Origin: Gordionus sp. m RMFG-2023
Lineage: Eukaryota; Nematomorpha; Gordioida; Chordodea; Parachordodidae
Assembly: GCF_954871325.1 (NCBI RefSeq)
Contig: NC_088776.1
Span: 48,750,569 to 48,814,568, forward strand
Direction of reading: 5' to 3'
Length of the DNA: 64,000 bases
Shown: positions 30,384 through 41,500 of the stretch, piece by piece
How the letters are laid out: each line of letters opens with the position of its first letter
How positions within the stretch are numbered: position 1 is the first letter of the stretch
The notes under the pieces: model-generated
What the model was told of the DNA's origin: nothing
Databases searched by the model: none
What the model saw: the letters and a program-made list of their open reading frames with translations, nothing else
Made by a program: the position numbers and the translations under genes

Positions 30384-32230
30384 AAAGTAAATAATTTAGC
30401 CATGATAGTAACTCAAATTAACAATCATAAAATTAATGTTGTGTTTGATACAAAAGCTGGTTATTTAATAATCAACAATAAAGTATCGATAGCATCTACG
30501 TGGAGGGGGGGGGGTATATTTACTTCCAGTTATTTTGAAAGGAATAGGGGGTAGACATTCAAAAGTGGGGCAATTATGGGATGAGATAAAGAAAATAAAA
30601 ACATTATTTGTAGATTATAAAGACAAAAGTAACTAGTATATATGTATACTAATTTATTGATAGTTTATTTAGATTTATAATTCCTGAAAGAGCTTTAATA
30701 AAGGTTTCTTTGTATGGTTACAAATTATGTAGACTTTGAAGGAAATTTTCTGACACGTAGATGAGGGGGAGATAATGGATATCCAAAATTAAGGCAGGAT
30801 GAACAGCTTTACAATTATTATTATTATCCTATTAAAACATTATGGATAACATTGGTAGAATCTAGAATGTTAAATTAAATCTAATCTATAAAAAAATTGA
30901 GAATCACGATGACTGTGCGAAATCAAAAAAACATTTATGGCTATTTTTGGATTATTAAATTAAGTATTTACTTACTTATTTTCCTTCCTTCCTTAAGATA
31001 TATATCACATGTTATCCATATATTTTTTTAAAATTATTAAATAAAATATAAAAATGCCAATTTGTATCTAATTAATATTAATATATATTTTGAAATTTTA
31101 TTTTGTATTCTATTTTTTTTCCTATATGTAAAAATTCTCTTATATTTATGGTTTATGTTCTAAATGCAACGTTACAGATTTCTATTTCGAATTCTTCTGA
31201 GAAATTTATTTCATAGATAAACGATATAATATTTGAGAAAATTAGGCATTTATAAGACTGAAAAAATATATGACTATTAATGAATTAATTAAATTAAAAA
31301 ACTACCAATATCCTAAATTTCAATTATTAAATTTATTATTTGACTTATTTATTGACTTATTTTGATTATAAATTTAATTAACAGAAAATAAATATTATAT
31401 TTGTAACTGGTTTACTCATACATTTTTTTATTAAATATTTTAGCGTTTAAATTTACCATGGTATATGATCAAATTAATCAGGCTATCTTTTTCCAATTGA
31501 ATTTGATTTATTGTAAACTATATCCTTTGACGTGGTTTGCATTTTCAAGCTTGTAATCAACAATATTTTATCCAAAACACAAAGGGATAAAATAAATTTT
31601 TCTCTTCTATAAACTACAGCACCAGCCATAATAGAAACGACAGAATTTTCGGAACCTTTAAATTTGTCAGAGCTGTCCTCAAGGTATCATAAATTAGAAA
31701 ACTATTTATAATAGTCTTAAATGGTAATAGCCAGCCTCAGTAGTATGTATTTTTCTATGCTAAAAAATTATTGGGATTTTTTTATTACATCACTCTGACA
31801 TGCTTTGATCACGCATGTATTTTAAACATCATTGAAATAAACGTGAATCTCGTCTAAGATCCTATCACATTTAATTCTTTTATCGATTGACATAATTAAA
31901 CAATGATTAAATTTAATCAATGACTATATCACGAAATAAAAGCTATCTTAGGGGCCTCTGTTTAAATCGTACTCCATTGATCCTTCTACTCATGTACCAT
32001 ATTTTTGCCCAACTAAGAATTCTAGGAGATATAAGGAACTAACTTTGTATATTATATTTTTTTAATATCAAGACCTCGTGTTACCCGTAAAATATATATT
32101 TATTAATTTTTCATCCGGCTGCCTTTCATCATTCTCAATATATCTCATTAACAAAGTTTTTACTTCTTTAGAAACATGAAAGTATAATTGAAAAGTAACT
32201 GTTAGATTAAATTTCTTTTTAATTTTTTTA
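30384..32230. other. Repeat debris, no gene
   Basis: After the retropepsin remnant there is an inverted pair 'agcatctacgtgga' (about 30490) / 'cacgtagatgagg' (about 30753). From about 31010 to 31500 a stretch resembles 35010-35850 (shared 'aatgcc.atttgtatct' and 'aacagaaaata' plus 'tttagc.tttaaattt'), probably hAT-derived. Confidence 0.5.
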
Positions 32231-32233
32231 TAA

Positions 32234-33240
32234 TCATATTTTTCTTGGTTTCAAGGAAAATATTTTATTATACCATACGACAATAGATTTGAATATAATT
32301 TGAATTTTAATCCCATTTGTTATTGTTTCAAAAAGAAAAAATCTCAAAATTATTTTTAAGAAGCAGTTGCTGTGTACCCCTCTGTTATAGGGACCGAAGG
32401 TTAGTGCATCGTGACATTCTTGTTCTAGATTACTAATGTAATAATTGTTTGCCATTTAACTTTATGAGAATTGGATGTTGGCCCATTAACTTGAACTCAT
32501 TTACTGCATTTGAATGTTGATCTAGTTTTAAATGTCTAATTAAAAATTGCAATGATTAGAATTCGAACTTAAATATTCGGAAACAATTTTAAGATCTTGA
32601 AATCTCAGATTAAGTAGTGTCGCTAGTCTAAAATTACTATATAAAATAAATTTATATATTATAAATCACTAATTAGAAGCCTATGGTCATGTTATTTTTG
32701 CTTTTTTAGCCAAATGATATCTGAGCTATCAGATTCATTGATATGTATTTTTTTTTCACTATGAAATAATAAACCTAAATTAATTGTTAATTCCTTTTGT
32801 GCGAAAAGAAAATTTACAGACTCTGAATGGATTTAGTAAATGAGAATAGTTGGTCAATGAGATTCTTTGTTATTAAAAATTTTTAAAGATTGTTTACCTA
32901 TTTTATTTAGCATACTATTTATATAACTTTTGTTGACACCACGGATACTTCCTAGCATAATTAATATGCTGTGAAAATGGGTGGGCCATTATGATTTTAA
33001 GGTTTCCATATTAATTCAATTTGGTGCAAAAAAATACTATTATATACCATTCCTTGATTTTAATATTCAAATTTATATATAATAATTTGATATATAAATA
33101 TAATTATATATAATTTTAAAAGTTTTACACGTCGCGCCGCCTCCGCAAAAATATTAGTGGCTGGCGCGTGGCTCATCCTCCGCAAAAATATTAGTGGCTG
33201 GCGCGTGGCTCATCTCAATTGGCGGCTTTTCCAACGTGGA
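32234..33240 (-). mobile_element. Second, more decayed copy of the inner hAT family
   Basis: 32395-32440 matches 27975-28010 ('cattcttgttctaa/gatt') and 32700-33010 follows 28350-28640, including 'cttcctagcataattaatat'. The right side ends in GC-rich 'ctggcgcgtggctcat' sequence like the inner element's termini. No readable transposase; the left limit is uncertain. Confidence 0.6.
33140..33213. repeat. Exact 37-bp tandem duplication
   Basis: The unit beginning 'cctccgcaaaaatattagtg' and ending 'cgtggctcat' occurs twice in immediate succession without differences, inside the GC-rich end of the decayed hAT copy. Confidence 0.85.
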
Positions 33241-33881
33241 GGAAATTTATGTCGGCAGGCGTGAGATTATTTTTTACAACTATGCAAATTTATTATGTGA
33301 CGGACTTCATATAAATTTTAAGTCCGGTCAGGGCAGAAATAATTTTTATAGATCGGGGGGAACTTCTCTTTACCTACATAATTGAAATTCGGGCCGCGTC
33401 TCCTCAATAGATATATGTGTCTGTTTTTTAAATAATTCATAAAAAGCCCCACGATTTATTTTCACATATAAGTGGCTAGCAGAGCCTCTTGGTTGTTACG
33501 AAAGTTTTCTTTTACTTTATTCATTTCTTAAATAACATGAAAAATGATAAATAATTCTTTGTTTTTTTTATTAGCCTTTATATTGAACAACCGCTACATT
33601 AATTTGGAAAAACGACAAATATACAACGTATATTAAACAACGGGAATCAAAAATAGCTTAAAAATATATAAACAAAAACAGCAAATAGGAATGGTAAAAA
33701 AATAACTCCCTAGTAATCGTGCCTTCCGATTTACAATTTACATTAAAATAAATATAATTATATTCAATTTACAACGATATACACAAGAAATTAATATATT
33801 TATCTTTAAATCTGAGTTGGCTGCCATTTTATATACTTTTCGAAATTTTTGCAGCATGGATGAAGGCGTAGATTTGTTGTA

Positions 33882-34329
33882 TTATATATTGACATTATGA
33901 TATGTTTCACCATAGTATTCAACAAAACTGCTGCGAGTCCCGTGAAGAGTTATTTTATGCAAAGTAGTAGGTTCCATTAAACGAGAATTAAGTCTATTCC
34001 AAATAAAAATTGACAAGTTTTCCATTGAATTGATCTGGCATAATTTTAAACATTCATCATTATCATGGATATTTTTATGATCAAAAAAATCAGTTATTTC
34101 GGATTTTATAATATTTTCGAGATCTTTTTCACCCATTAATACTCCGTGATTTTGGGGAGGACCTTTGATGGTAACTTCTAGTTCATAGTAATGACCGGGC
34201 AAATCATTGAATTTTGAATAATACTCAGAGATTTTTTTTTTATCGAAATTTATATCATAAAGTCTATGAGCGGAATAAAAAGAAGTTTTTTAGTGATGTA
34301 AACTAAAGGGCAAATGTTTTTATGCATTT
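33882..34329 (-). pseudogene. PTPS pseudogene (decayed copy of the gene at 25.2 kb)
   Basis: Aligns end to end with PTPS: MHKNICPLVYITKK-like start, LYDINFD, LEVTIKGPPQNHGVLM, FFDHKNI, SMENLSIFIWNRL, ending VEYYGETYH. It is dead by several criteria. There is a 1-bp frameshift near 34285; the catalytic Cys is Phe (YSKFND); HGHNY has become PGHYY, losing one zinc His; and the pterin-anchoring Glu is Gly (LHGTRSS). No ALKBH4 sequence follows, so only PTPS was copied. Both copies lack introns, so retrocopying and ordinary duplication cannot be told apart. Confidence 0.88.
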
Positions 34330-36949
34330 AATTTTTTTTTATAATATTTCTCCTAATTACATCGCATATATTTTCCCGACAATATTGTATTGTTCTTTTT
34401 TTGTATAAATATTTTTTTAAATATATTTTTTGTTATTTTAAATATATATATGTGCAATTATTTTTATACAATATATTTGTAATTTTTTTAAGGGAAAAAT
34501 TGTTTTTTAACAATATGAATGAAACTTCAAAAAATAATTAATATTTCATTATTTTAAGCTAGTCCTAAACTATAACCGGTGTAGAGTTATTATACTTGTC
34601 TGTCAGTTTCGTATAAAATATAGCGGTTCTAAACCGGTCTTTCAAAAATGATGGAATAATTTTTTTTCTAATTTGATACAAGTTTAAACTTTTAAAAGTA
34701 AAAATTTTCTTTAAAAATTTTAAAGTGCTCAACATGTCTCAGTAGGTATCTTTCAAAATCTCGTCAGACTCTTTGAATTGATGTTCGAAAACACTAAATT
34801 TTTCGAAATTTGATCAAATATTTCGTTATTAGCTGTTATTTTCTGGAGATCAATTAGATTTTATTACTAATTAAAACATTTTAGAATCTTATGGCAATTA
34901 TAAAACAGCATTTACGGTTAATGATAGAAAAAGCGACTGTGTAAAATTTGTCGTAAGTCAGATAGATAAGTTATATATCACCACGTGTCATTAACATTGA
35001 TTTTTTTTAAAAATTACATGAAATATAAAAAATGCCTATTTGTATCTATATATTAGCTTCTGTGTTTTTTTTCCGGCAATATGCTATTTTTTCAACTTTA
35101 AATGATTTTTTGAGCGCGTTTTTAAAAATTTAAAAATCTGATTTTACCGGATATATACGTCATGTTTGGAATACCTACCCTATAAATTTCACACAATTTT
35201 TCCATGAACTTTTAAACTAATATATTATATTAAATTTTCCATATATTTTTTATTTTAATTATAAATGACTCAAATTTTAATAACAAAATTGTCTACAATT
35301 CATAAGATAGGCATTTCAAACATGATTGAATATATTATAGGTAAAATCCTATTTTTAAATTTAAAAAAAGTAGTAAAAACAACACATTGTCAGGAAAAAA
35401 CACATTGAGACTAACATATATATATTTCTCAATTTTATCTTATTTTTCTGTCCTTTATGATCAACGATGATGATATTTAATAGCTCAGATTTCCTAGTTT
35501 GGAGGCTTTTTTGGGCTGATTATTTTTTAGGATTTTTAAGTTAGACTAAAATAAATATAATATTTAAAACAATTTGGCCTCTGCATAGGCTGAAAAAACC
35601 ACTAATTACTAAATAAAATTTTGTGTTAACAATATTATTATTTTTTAAATTAATTTAAATGATTAATTTATTATAGTTTGATTTTTTATTTATTATTTTT
35701 TTGCATTTTTAATTTAATTTAACAGAAAATATATTTCCATTATACTCATAACGGTTTCCAATTTAAAAAATTTTTTATGAAATAATTTAGCATTTAAATT
35801 ATTCCAAGGTATTTGAATAAAATTAAAATATAACTAGCCAATAATATTTTTTCTTTATAATGTTTTTCAGAACTGTTAATAAATGTTTATTTCATTTCTA
35901 CAATAATGTCTAGACGTGATTGTTTTTCTCCAAAAGCTGCCCTAGACTAAACAAACGTTTTACAGGAGCGCTAGATCTAAGTGAGACATTATATTAAAAA
36001 AAGAATAATATTAAATTTGGGAAGTTATCATATAGATAACAAATTATATATATATATTTAACATATTAAAAAATAACGAGTTACTTTGCCGTTACATTCA
36101 AAATTGGTGTAAAAAATTACAAGAAAATGAGAATTTCATTTAAAAATTATATTTAAATATGAATATCCTTGATAAAGGAGTTAAAAAAAGAAAATTATTA
36201 TCTACAAATTTAATCTAATTATGTGCAGTTAATATCATAATCTTGGTGTTTTTTATGAGATACACCGAGATATACCTATATATATTGCTCATGAGCAAAA
36301 GGTTAAGACAGGTATAATAAATCAACGTGATTAAATGTTTGACCCCGACGGAGTATGCCTAAAACTGAATTGAGGATATTATTTGATAAATCCTGGAATT
36401 AAATAAATGATTTCATCATTAAGCCTAAGAGAAAAGAGTAAAAATATATTTAGTAATTAAAATAATGCGATGCAATAGGTTATCAATATTAGTAATATCA
36501 ATAAATGTACCCTCCTAAGTACAAGTATTTTGAATGGGTTTTTATGATAGATGCACCAATACCTAAAGCTATCCAAAAAATTTTAAATTTCTAAGTATCG
36601 ATTGATATCGGCTAAAATTTAAAATATCAACCGATACCGTGAGTGTGCATTGGTTTTAATCATGCTACAGGTAAATCGACATAATCTAGTTGAATATTGC
36701 AATAATAGAGTAATAAACGGTCGCCTAATTTACAGCGACCAATTACTATATTCAATTTGTCGTTAAAGGGGTGCATTTTACCTCTGAAAATAAAAACAAA
36801 GTCATAAATTATAGCTATAATCATGTTTGCTTTGGAACCTTTTTATATGCTGGACAAGATTTGTCTAAAGTCACCACATAAGAGATTAACTATACCGTCA
36901 AAAGTAGTATTATTTTGCATCATATCTTACAATAAACTATCAACACTAA
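34330..36949. other. Repeat-rich intergenic, no gene
   Basis: Contains a hAT-related stretch (35.01-35.99 kb) and a MITE-like 'cgattgatatcggct..caaccgatacc' patch near 36600. The open frame at 36823-37005 runs into a MITE and is not convincing. Confidence 0.5.
35010..35995 (-). mobile_element. hAT remnant with C-terminal transposase motif
   Basis: On the - strand, about 35990-35880 reads RSSAPVKRLFSLGQLLE, the hAT dimerisation motif (SSAPVERLFS.G). The rest resembles 31.01-31.50 kb. Old and decayed. Confidence 0.65.
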
Positions 36950-37320
36950 AGATCTGCATAGGCCCGGCCCGTACCCGGTTCGAAGCCCGTTTAGGCCGGG
37001 CCTAATATTTTTTAAGAAAATTAGGGCTGGGTCGGGCCTTAGAGATTTTTTAAAAATATATCAAAATTTAATTTTTTATGTAAAATAAAAATATTAGATT
37101 ATTTATAGAAACTAGACGCCATATAACATATATCGTTTATTTTGAGTAATTATAAAAATTAATTTCTATTTTTAAATAAATTCGAACAGTTTGTATATTA
37201 GATAAAAATTTTATTAAAAATACTCAAATATTTTCAAAAAAAACTTCGAGTTCGGCCCTTCGGGCCGGGCAAAACGTTTAAAAAATTTCGTACCGGGCTT
37301 GAAAAATTAGGCTGATGCAG
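36950..37320. mobile_element. Family B hAT-like MITE with perfect 8-bp target duplication
   Basis: Starts AGATCTGCATAGGCCCGGCC and ends GGCTGATGCAG. GC-rich inverted blocks (GGCCGGGCCTAAT.. / CGGGCCGGGC..) flank an AT-rich centre. AACACTAA flanks both sides (36942-36949, 37321-37328). It has no coding capacity. Confidence 0.85.
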
Positions 37321-38414
37321 AACACTAATCAACATAACGCAGTGAGTGTTTTGTCATTATATAAACCTCATCTATAATAGGGTTTGACAATTTAATATCC
37401 ATCGCCTGAGATGTCATATTTGATAATGATATAGAAGTATCTAATATTAGTATTATAGGTAATTTAAAATCGCTATTCATTTTAAGCTATTAATTTACCT
37501 CTTACTCCCCCCCCCCCCCACTATATATACAATATATCACTATAACAATAATTTGAAGGAAATATAAATAAAAGTTAATTTTTTTTAAAAATTTTTAGAA
37601 AAAAATTATTTTTATGAAACAAAAAACCCCAAAATCATTTTCATAAAAAAACCTATGACATACCCAAAGTCTACACTAAGTGCATCTTATGATCTCCAAT
37701 AAAATTTACGGCAGAAAACCCCACATAAGTGCCTCCCTCCCCTATAGGAAAATTCTGGATACCTTATGACTAAATTCAATAAACATGATGGCAAAATTAA
37801 ATAATCCAAGCCCAATTTGAATAAATTATTAATGACAGAATAGATTTGGCAGAATAAATCAATAATTTTTTTTAGAAAATTTGAAATCTTTTTTCCAATA
37901 TGGATATTTTTCCTAAATTTATCAAAGTGTCAACCCGAACAGAGAAGCATAAATAAACAGTTACTATTTTCTGAACCGTATTCATAACCAACCCGTTATA
38001 AGGAAATCTCAAAAGGAGAAAACATAGCAATTAGAAATAAAACGGAGAAATGGAACTATACTTTTTTAAATTTAATAAGAACCGGAATGGGAATGAAGCT
38101 GAACCGTTATACTTAACTACTCTAGTTCGAGACACCCTGATTTTTCACTTATTAAACGTAGTTCATTGGGTGAAGATAGGAATTTTATAGTATATTATAT
38201 TTAATGCTCAATATTTAATTTCGGCCAAATTGTTTTCTCATGCTAAAATGATTCATAGGTTGAATTTAACATAAAATTTACCAATTTGACACATTTATTA
38301 TATATACATTTTTCAAAAGCTTTATTAATATTATTATTAATATCATTTTTACAAATAAATTTGAGGCTATATTGGTTTAATTTAAATTTTATAAAGTGTG
38401 AAAAAATTTTTTTT
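37321..38414. other. Intergenic, downstream of the cysteine-module gene
   Basis: No gene. A run of C's lies near 37506-37518. The 3' UTR of the - strand cysteine-module gene occupies the right edge, with an AATAAA signal (complement at 38321-38326). Confidence 0.6.
38321..38326 (-). terminator. Candidate polyadenylation signal AATAAA
   Basis: TTTATT on the + strand, about 90 bp after the stop codon of the last module exon (38415-38417). Confidence 0.5.
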
Positions 38415-38569
38415 TTAGTATTTTTTAATTTTCTTTCCTTCGTTATAAAAAACGGCATCGCACCCTCCACAGTAATTGGGAACGCATATAGCGTTTGGAT
38501 ATTTTTTAATAATTTTTCCATCACATGGGTTAACTAAGCATTCAACTCTAGGTTTGTGTAATGGACATT
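38415..38569 (-). CDS. Terminal module exon with degenerate cysteines
   Basis: Begins (x)CPLHKPRVECLVNPC and contains VPNYCGGCDAVFY, then ends in a TAA stop at 38415-38417. The fourth cysteine position reads KKYP instead of KCP, and the last cysteine is missing, so two of eight are lost. The acceptor phase matches the preceding exon. Confidence 0.8.
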
Positions 38570-41500
38570 CTTTGATGATTTAAAAATATTTAAAAGTAAT
38601 TATAATAAATAAAATCAATGGAAGCAATTTTTTGACCAAATTATATAGATTCTTAAAAATGATAAGTTATGGGGGAATTTGGTATATAAACTTTTCTCGC
38701 AATCCACCAAAGTTTCATTCAAATAAAACTCCGCTTTACAACTTGCGCAATTACTGGTTGTACATATAGCATCGGGGAAGGCAGGGCAAACAGCAAATTT
38801 ACATGGGTTTATCAAGCAATTGACGATGGGTTCTGTAGGTGAACATTCTATTTTAAAAAAAAACAATGCCAAATATTTCATATATATATGTTAAAAGCAA
38901 AATAATAACACAATTGCAGTGCTAAGAAATTAGGTGCTAACCAGTTATGGTCACTCTTTTAAAATATAAATTATGAGCTGCCCCCCTCTCTTTCCAATAT
39001 GCGTCCTCCATCTTTTTTTTATAAAAATTGACGAATTATATCCATATTTAACAAAAATAATTTATTGCAAAAAATTATTATAATTTAGAAATATCTAGCA
39101 TTCAGCTGATAACGAGATTCTTTATATTACATAGAATATTTCTTGGGAGTATAACATACTTTTATCGCAACGCACCCTGATTTCGTTTACATAGTATCTA
39201 GCTTCACAAGTTTCACAAATATAAGGTTTACAAATGGCATTGGGATAGGCAGGACAAGTTGTTAACTTGCATGGGTTAGCATAACACATTACTATTGGAT
39301 GACCCGGTGGACATTCTAAATTTTATAAATAAAATAATGATGTTCTGTCAAGATAATACTAATTCTTTTTTTTAAGAAAATAAATTATTGTACAAAAACA
39401 ATCTACCATGGCAAATAATCGGTTTGTCATTCTCATAAAATTCAGCATTGCAACCTCCGCAATAATTAGCTTTACATATGGCCTGAGGATTAGACGGGCA
39501 TTTGGCAATTTTACAAGGATCCACTAAACAATTAACCTTTGGTTTGTCGGGAGGGCATTTCCCATTTGTTTCTTTTCAGATTAGTTGACAAATGACAATA
39601 TATTTAAAGCAATCATGATGTTATATAAAAGAAACAAAAAAAGATAGGTGAATTAATTTATTATTCATTCGCCAATTACTAAATTTTTAAATATCTATTT
39701 TTAATTTAAACCAATAGAGTACACTACAACTATATTTCAAATGAAAGTTGTTGTTGCAGGCAGATCGATTCTAGGAAATATATTTAGAACCGTCTGAACT
39801 AAATCCGGTTAAACCAGTTGGTCCCATTATTTATCTAAAATCTATCTATATGCAGCCTACAACTTTTTGAAAGGAGAAGTTATCTAAACCGCCTTTTTAA
39901 GCTTCTCTGGGGAGGACTACAACTTGCAGTAGAGTCCTGCTCCGTATGGGGCCTAAAAAATAGATAAAAATTGGGCTTTAAAACATAAAAATCGTGTTGG
40001 GGTTAAACTGAATCGGGTACAAAATGGGCCTAAAAACTTTTTCTTTAACAAAATTCTGAATGGGCCGATTTAAAAAAAATAAGATTTTAAATATATATTT
40101 TTCAATTGAATATTTAAAAAAATAAAATTTGGGCCAGGTTTTATCCCCTAAGATAAGCTAACAAAAATCCCAAATGGCATTGATTTAAAAGTAAATTTAA
40201 TATTTTCGGTTAGATTGTTGGTTATATTTTGGTAAATCTAAGTTATAAACTAATTTCTGTAATGGGAACTTTAGTCTCTCATTAAGCTCATGAATGTTAT
40301 AGAAAAAAAGCCGAATCATATAGTAACTAATAAGAAATGTTTGAAAAAATAATATATTGTTTTCGTTACATTCTTATTGATCTACGATAAAGAAAATATC
40401 AGTTATAATGATTTATAGTTACTAATTAAATTCGACACTATTTCATTTTACTTTCTTAAAAAACATTATCTCGTTTATACCACATAGATGATTAAAAATT
40501 TAGGCACCATTATCAAATTTTATCTGAAATAGCTAGAGAAGAAAAAAACCTTGAAAATTAATTGCTAAATAAATGGTATAATTTGCAAAGGGACATAAAA
40601 TATTTTTTAAAAAATGAAAAATAAGAGTTAATTGTAACATATACCTGAACATGACACTTTCTCCTTATACAAATAAAAATCTGCATGACAGCCACCACAA
40701 TAATTCGACCGGCATTCAGCTTTGGGATAAGCTGGGCATTTCGCAAATTGACATGGTTCCACATAACAATAGACCATGGGTTTATCAAGAGGACATACTA
40801 AGTCTTAATATTTATTATTATATTGTATCATATCTAATTTAGTTTTTGTTAAAAAAAGAATATAATAAAATCCTGAACTGAATATTACTTCTAGAGAACT
40901 GCACGGGCTGTCCATAACTGCACGGGCTGTCCATAGCCCGACCCGCCCCGAGTCTCGGATCGGGATCGGACATTAAAAAAATTTTAGGGCTCAAGTCGGG
41001 TTGTCAGAGATGTCCGATCTGAAACCCAACCCGACCCGATCCGAAATAAATATTTATATAAATATTCTAAATAATCATTATAATTCATAATGTCAATTAT
41101 AAAACCATATCATATTTTATTTATCACATTTTATCCTTAGAATGTCAATCAGAATAACATATCATTATCAATTATTATTTTATAATTTACATAACAACCA
41201 TATATATTTTATAATTTACATAACAACCATATATATTTTATAATTTACATAACAACCATATATCAAACTATTTTATATAATTATATTTTATGCATTGCAT
41301 AGTTAACGATATTATTATATACTTTACTTTCATCATATTCTATCAAGGTAAATAAAATATATTTTACTAATATCTATTTAATTAAATAACCTCATATTTT
41401 CATATTAAAAAAATTATTTCAATGGATGCAAAATTTAAAAAAATTGGTGAAAAGATTAAGAGCAATGACTATGATATAAAAAAAAATGTCAATGGCAAAT

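Larger units (their letters stand above)
26230..30900 (+). mobile_element. LTR-retroelement fossil (gag zinc knuckle and protease remnants) split by a hAT insertion
   Basis: A CCHC-like zinc-knuckle remnant lies just before 26757, and a retropepsin-like remnant (VVFDT type) just after 30391, both on the + strand. Between them sits the outer hAT element with its 8-bp target duplication, so the two remnants were once contiguous. The surrounding retroelement is heavily decayed and old, with many breaks; LTRs were not identified, and both outer limits are approximate. A ~43-bp near-tandem duplication lies at about 26288-26375 inside the left remnant. Confidence 0.55.

Noticed and set aside
33194-33385. 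+ strand 63-codon frame
   Set aside because: It overlaps the duplicated 37-bp transposon-end repeat and has no recognisable domain.
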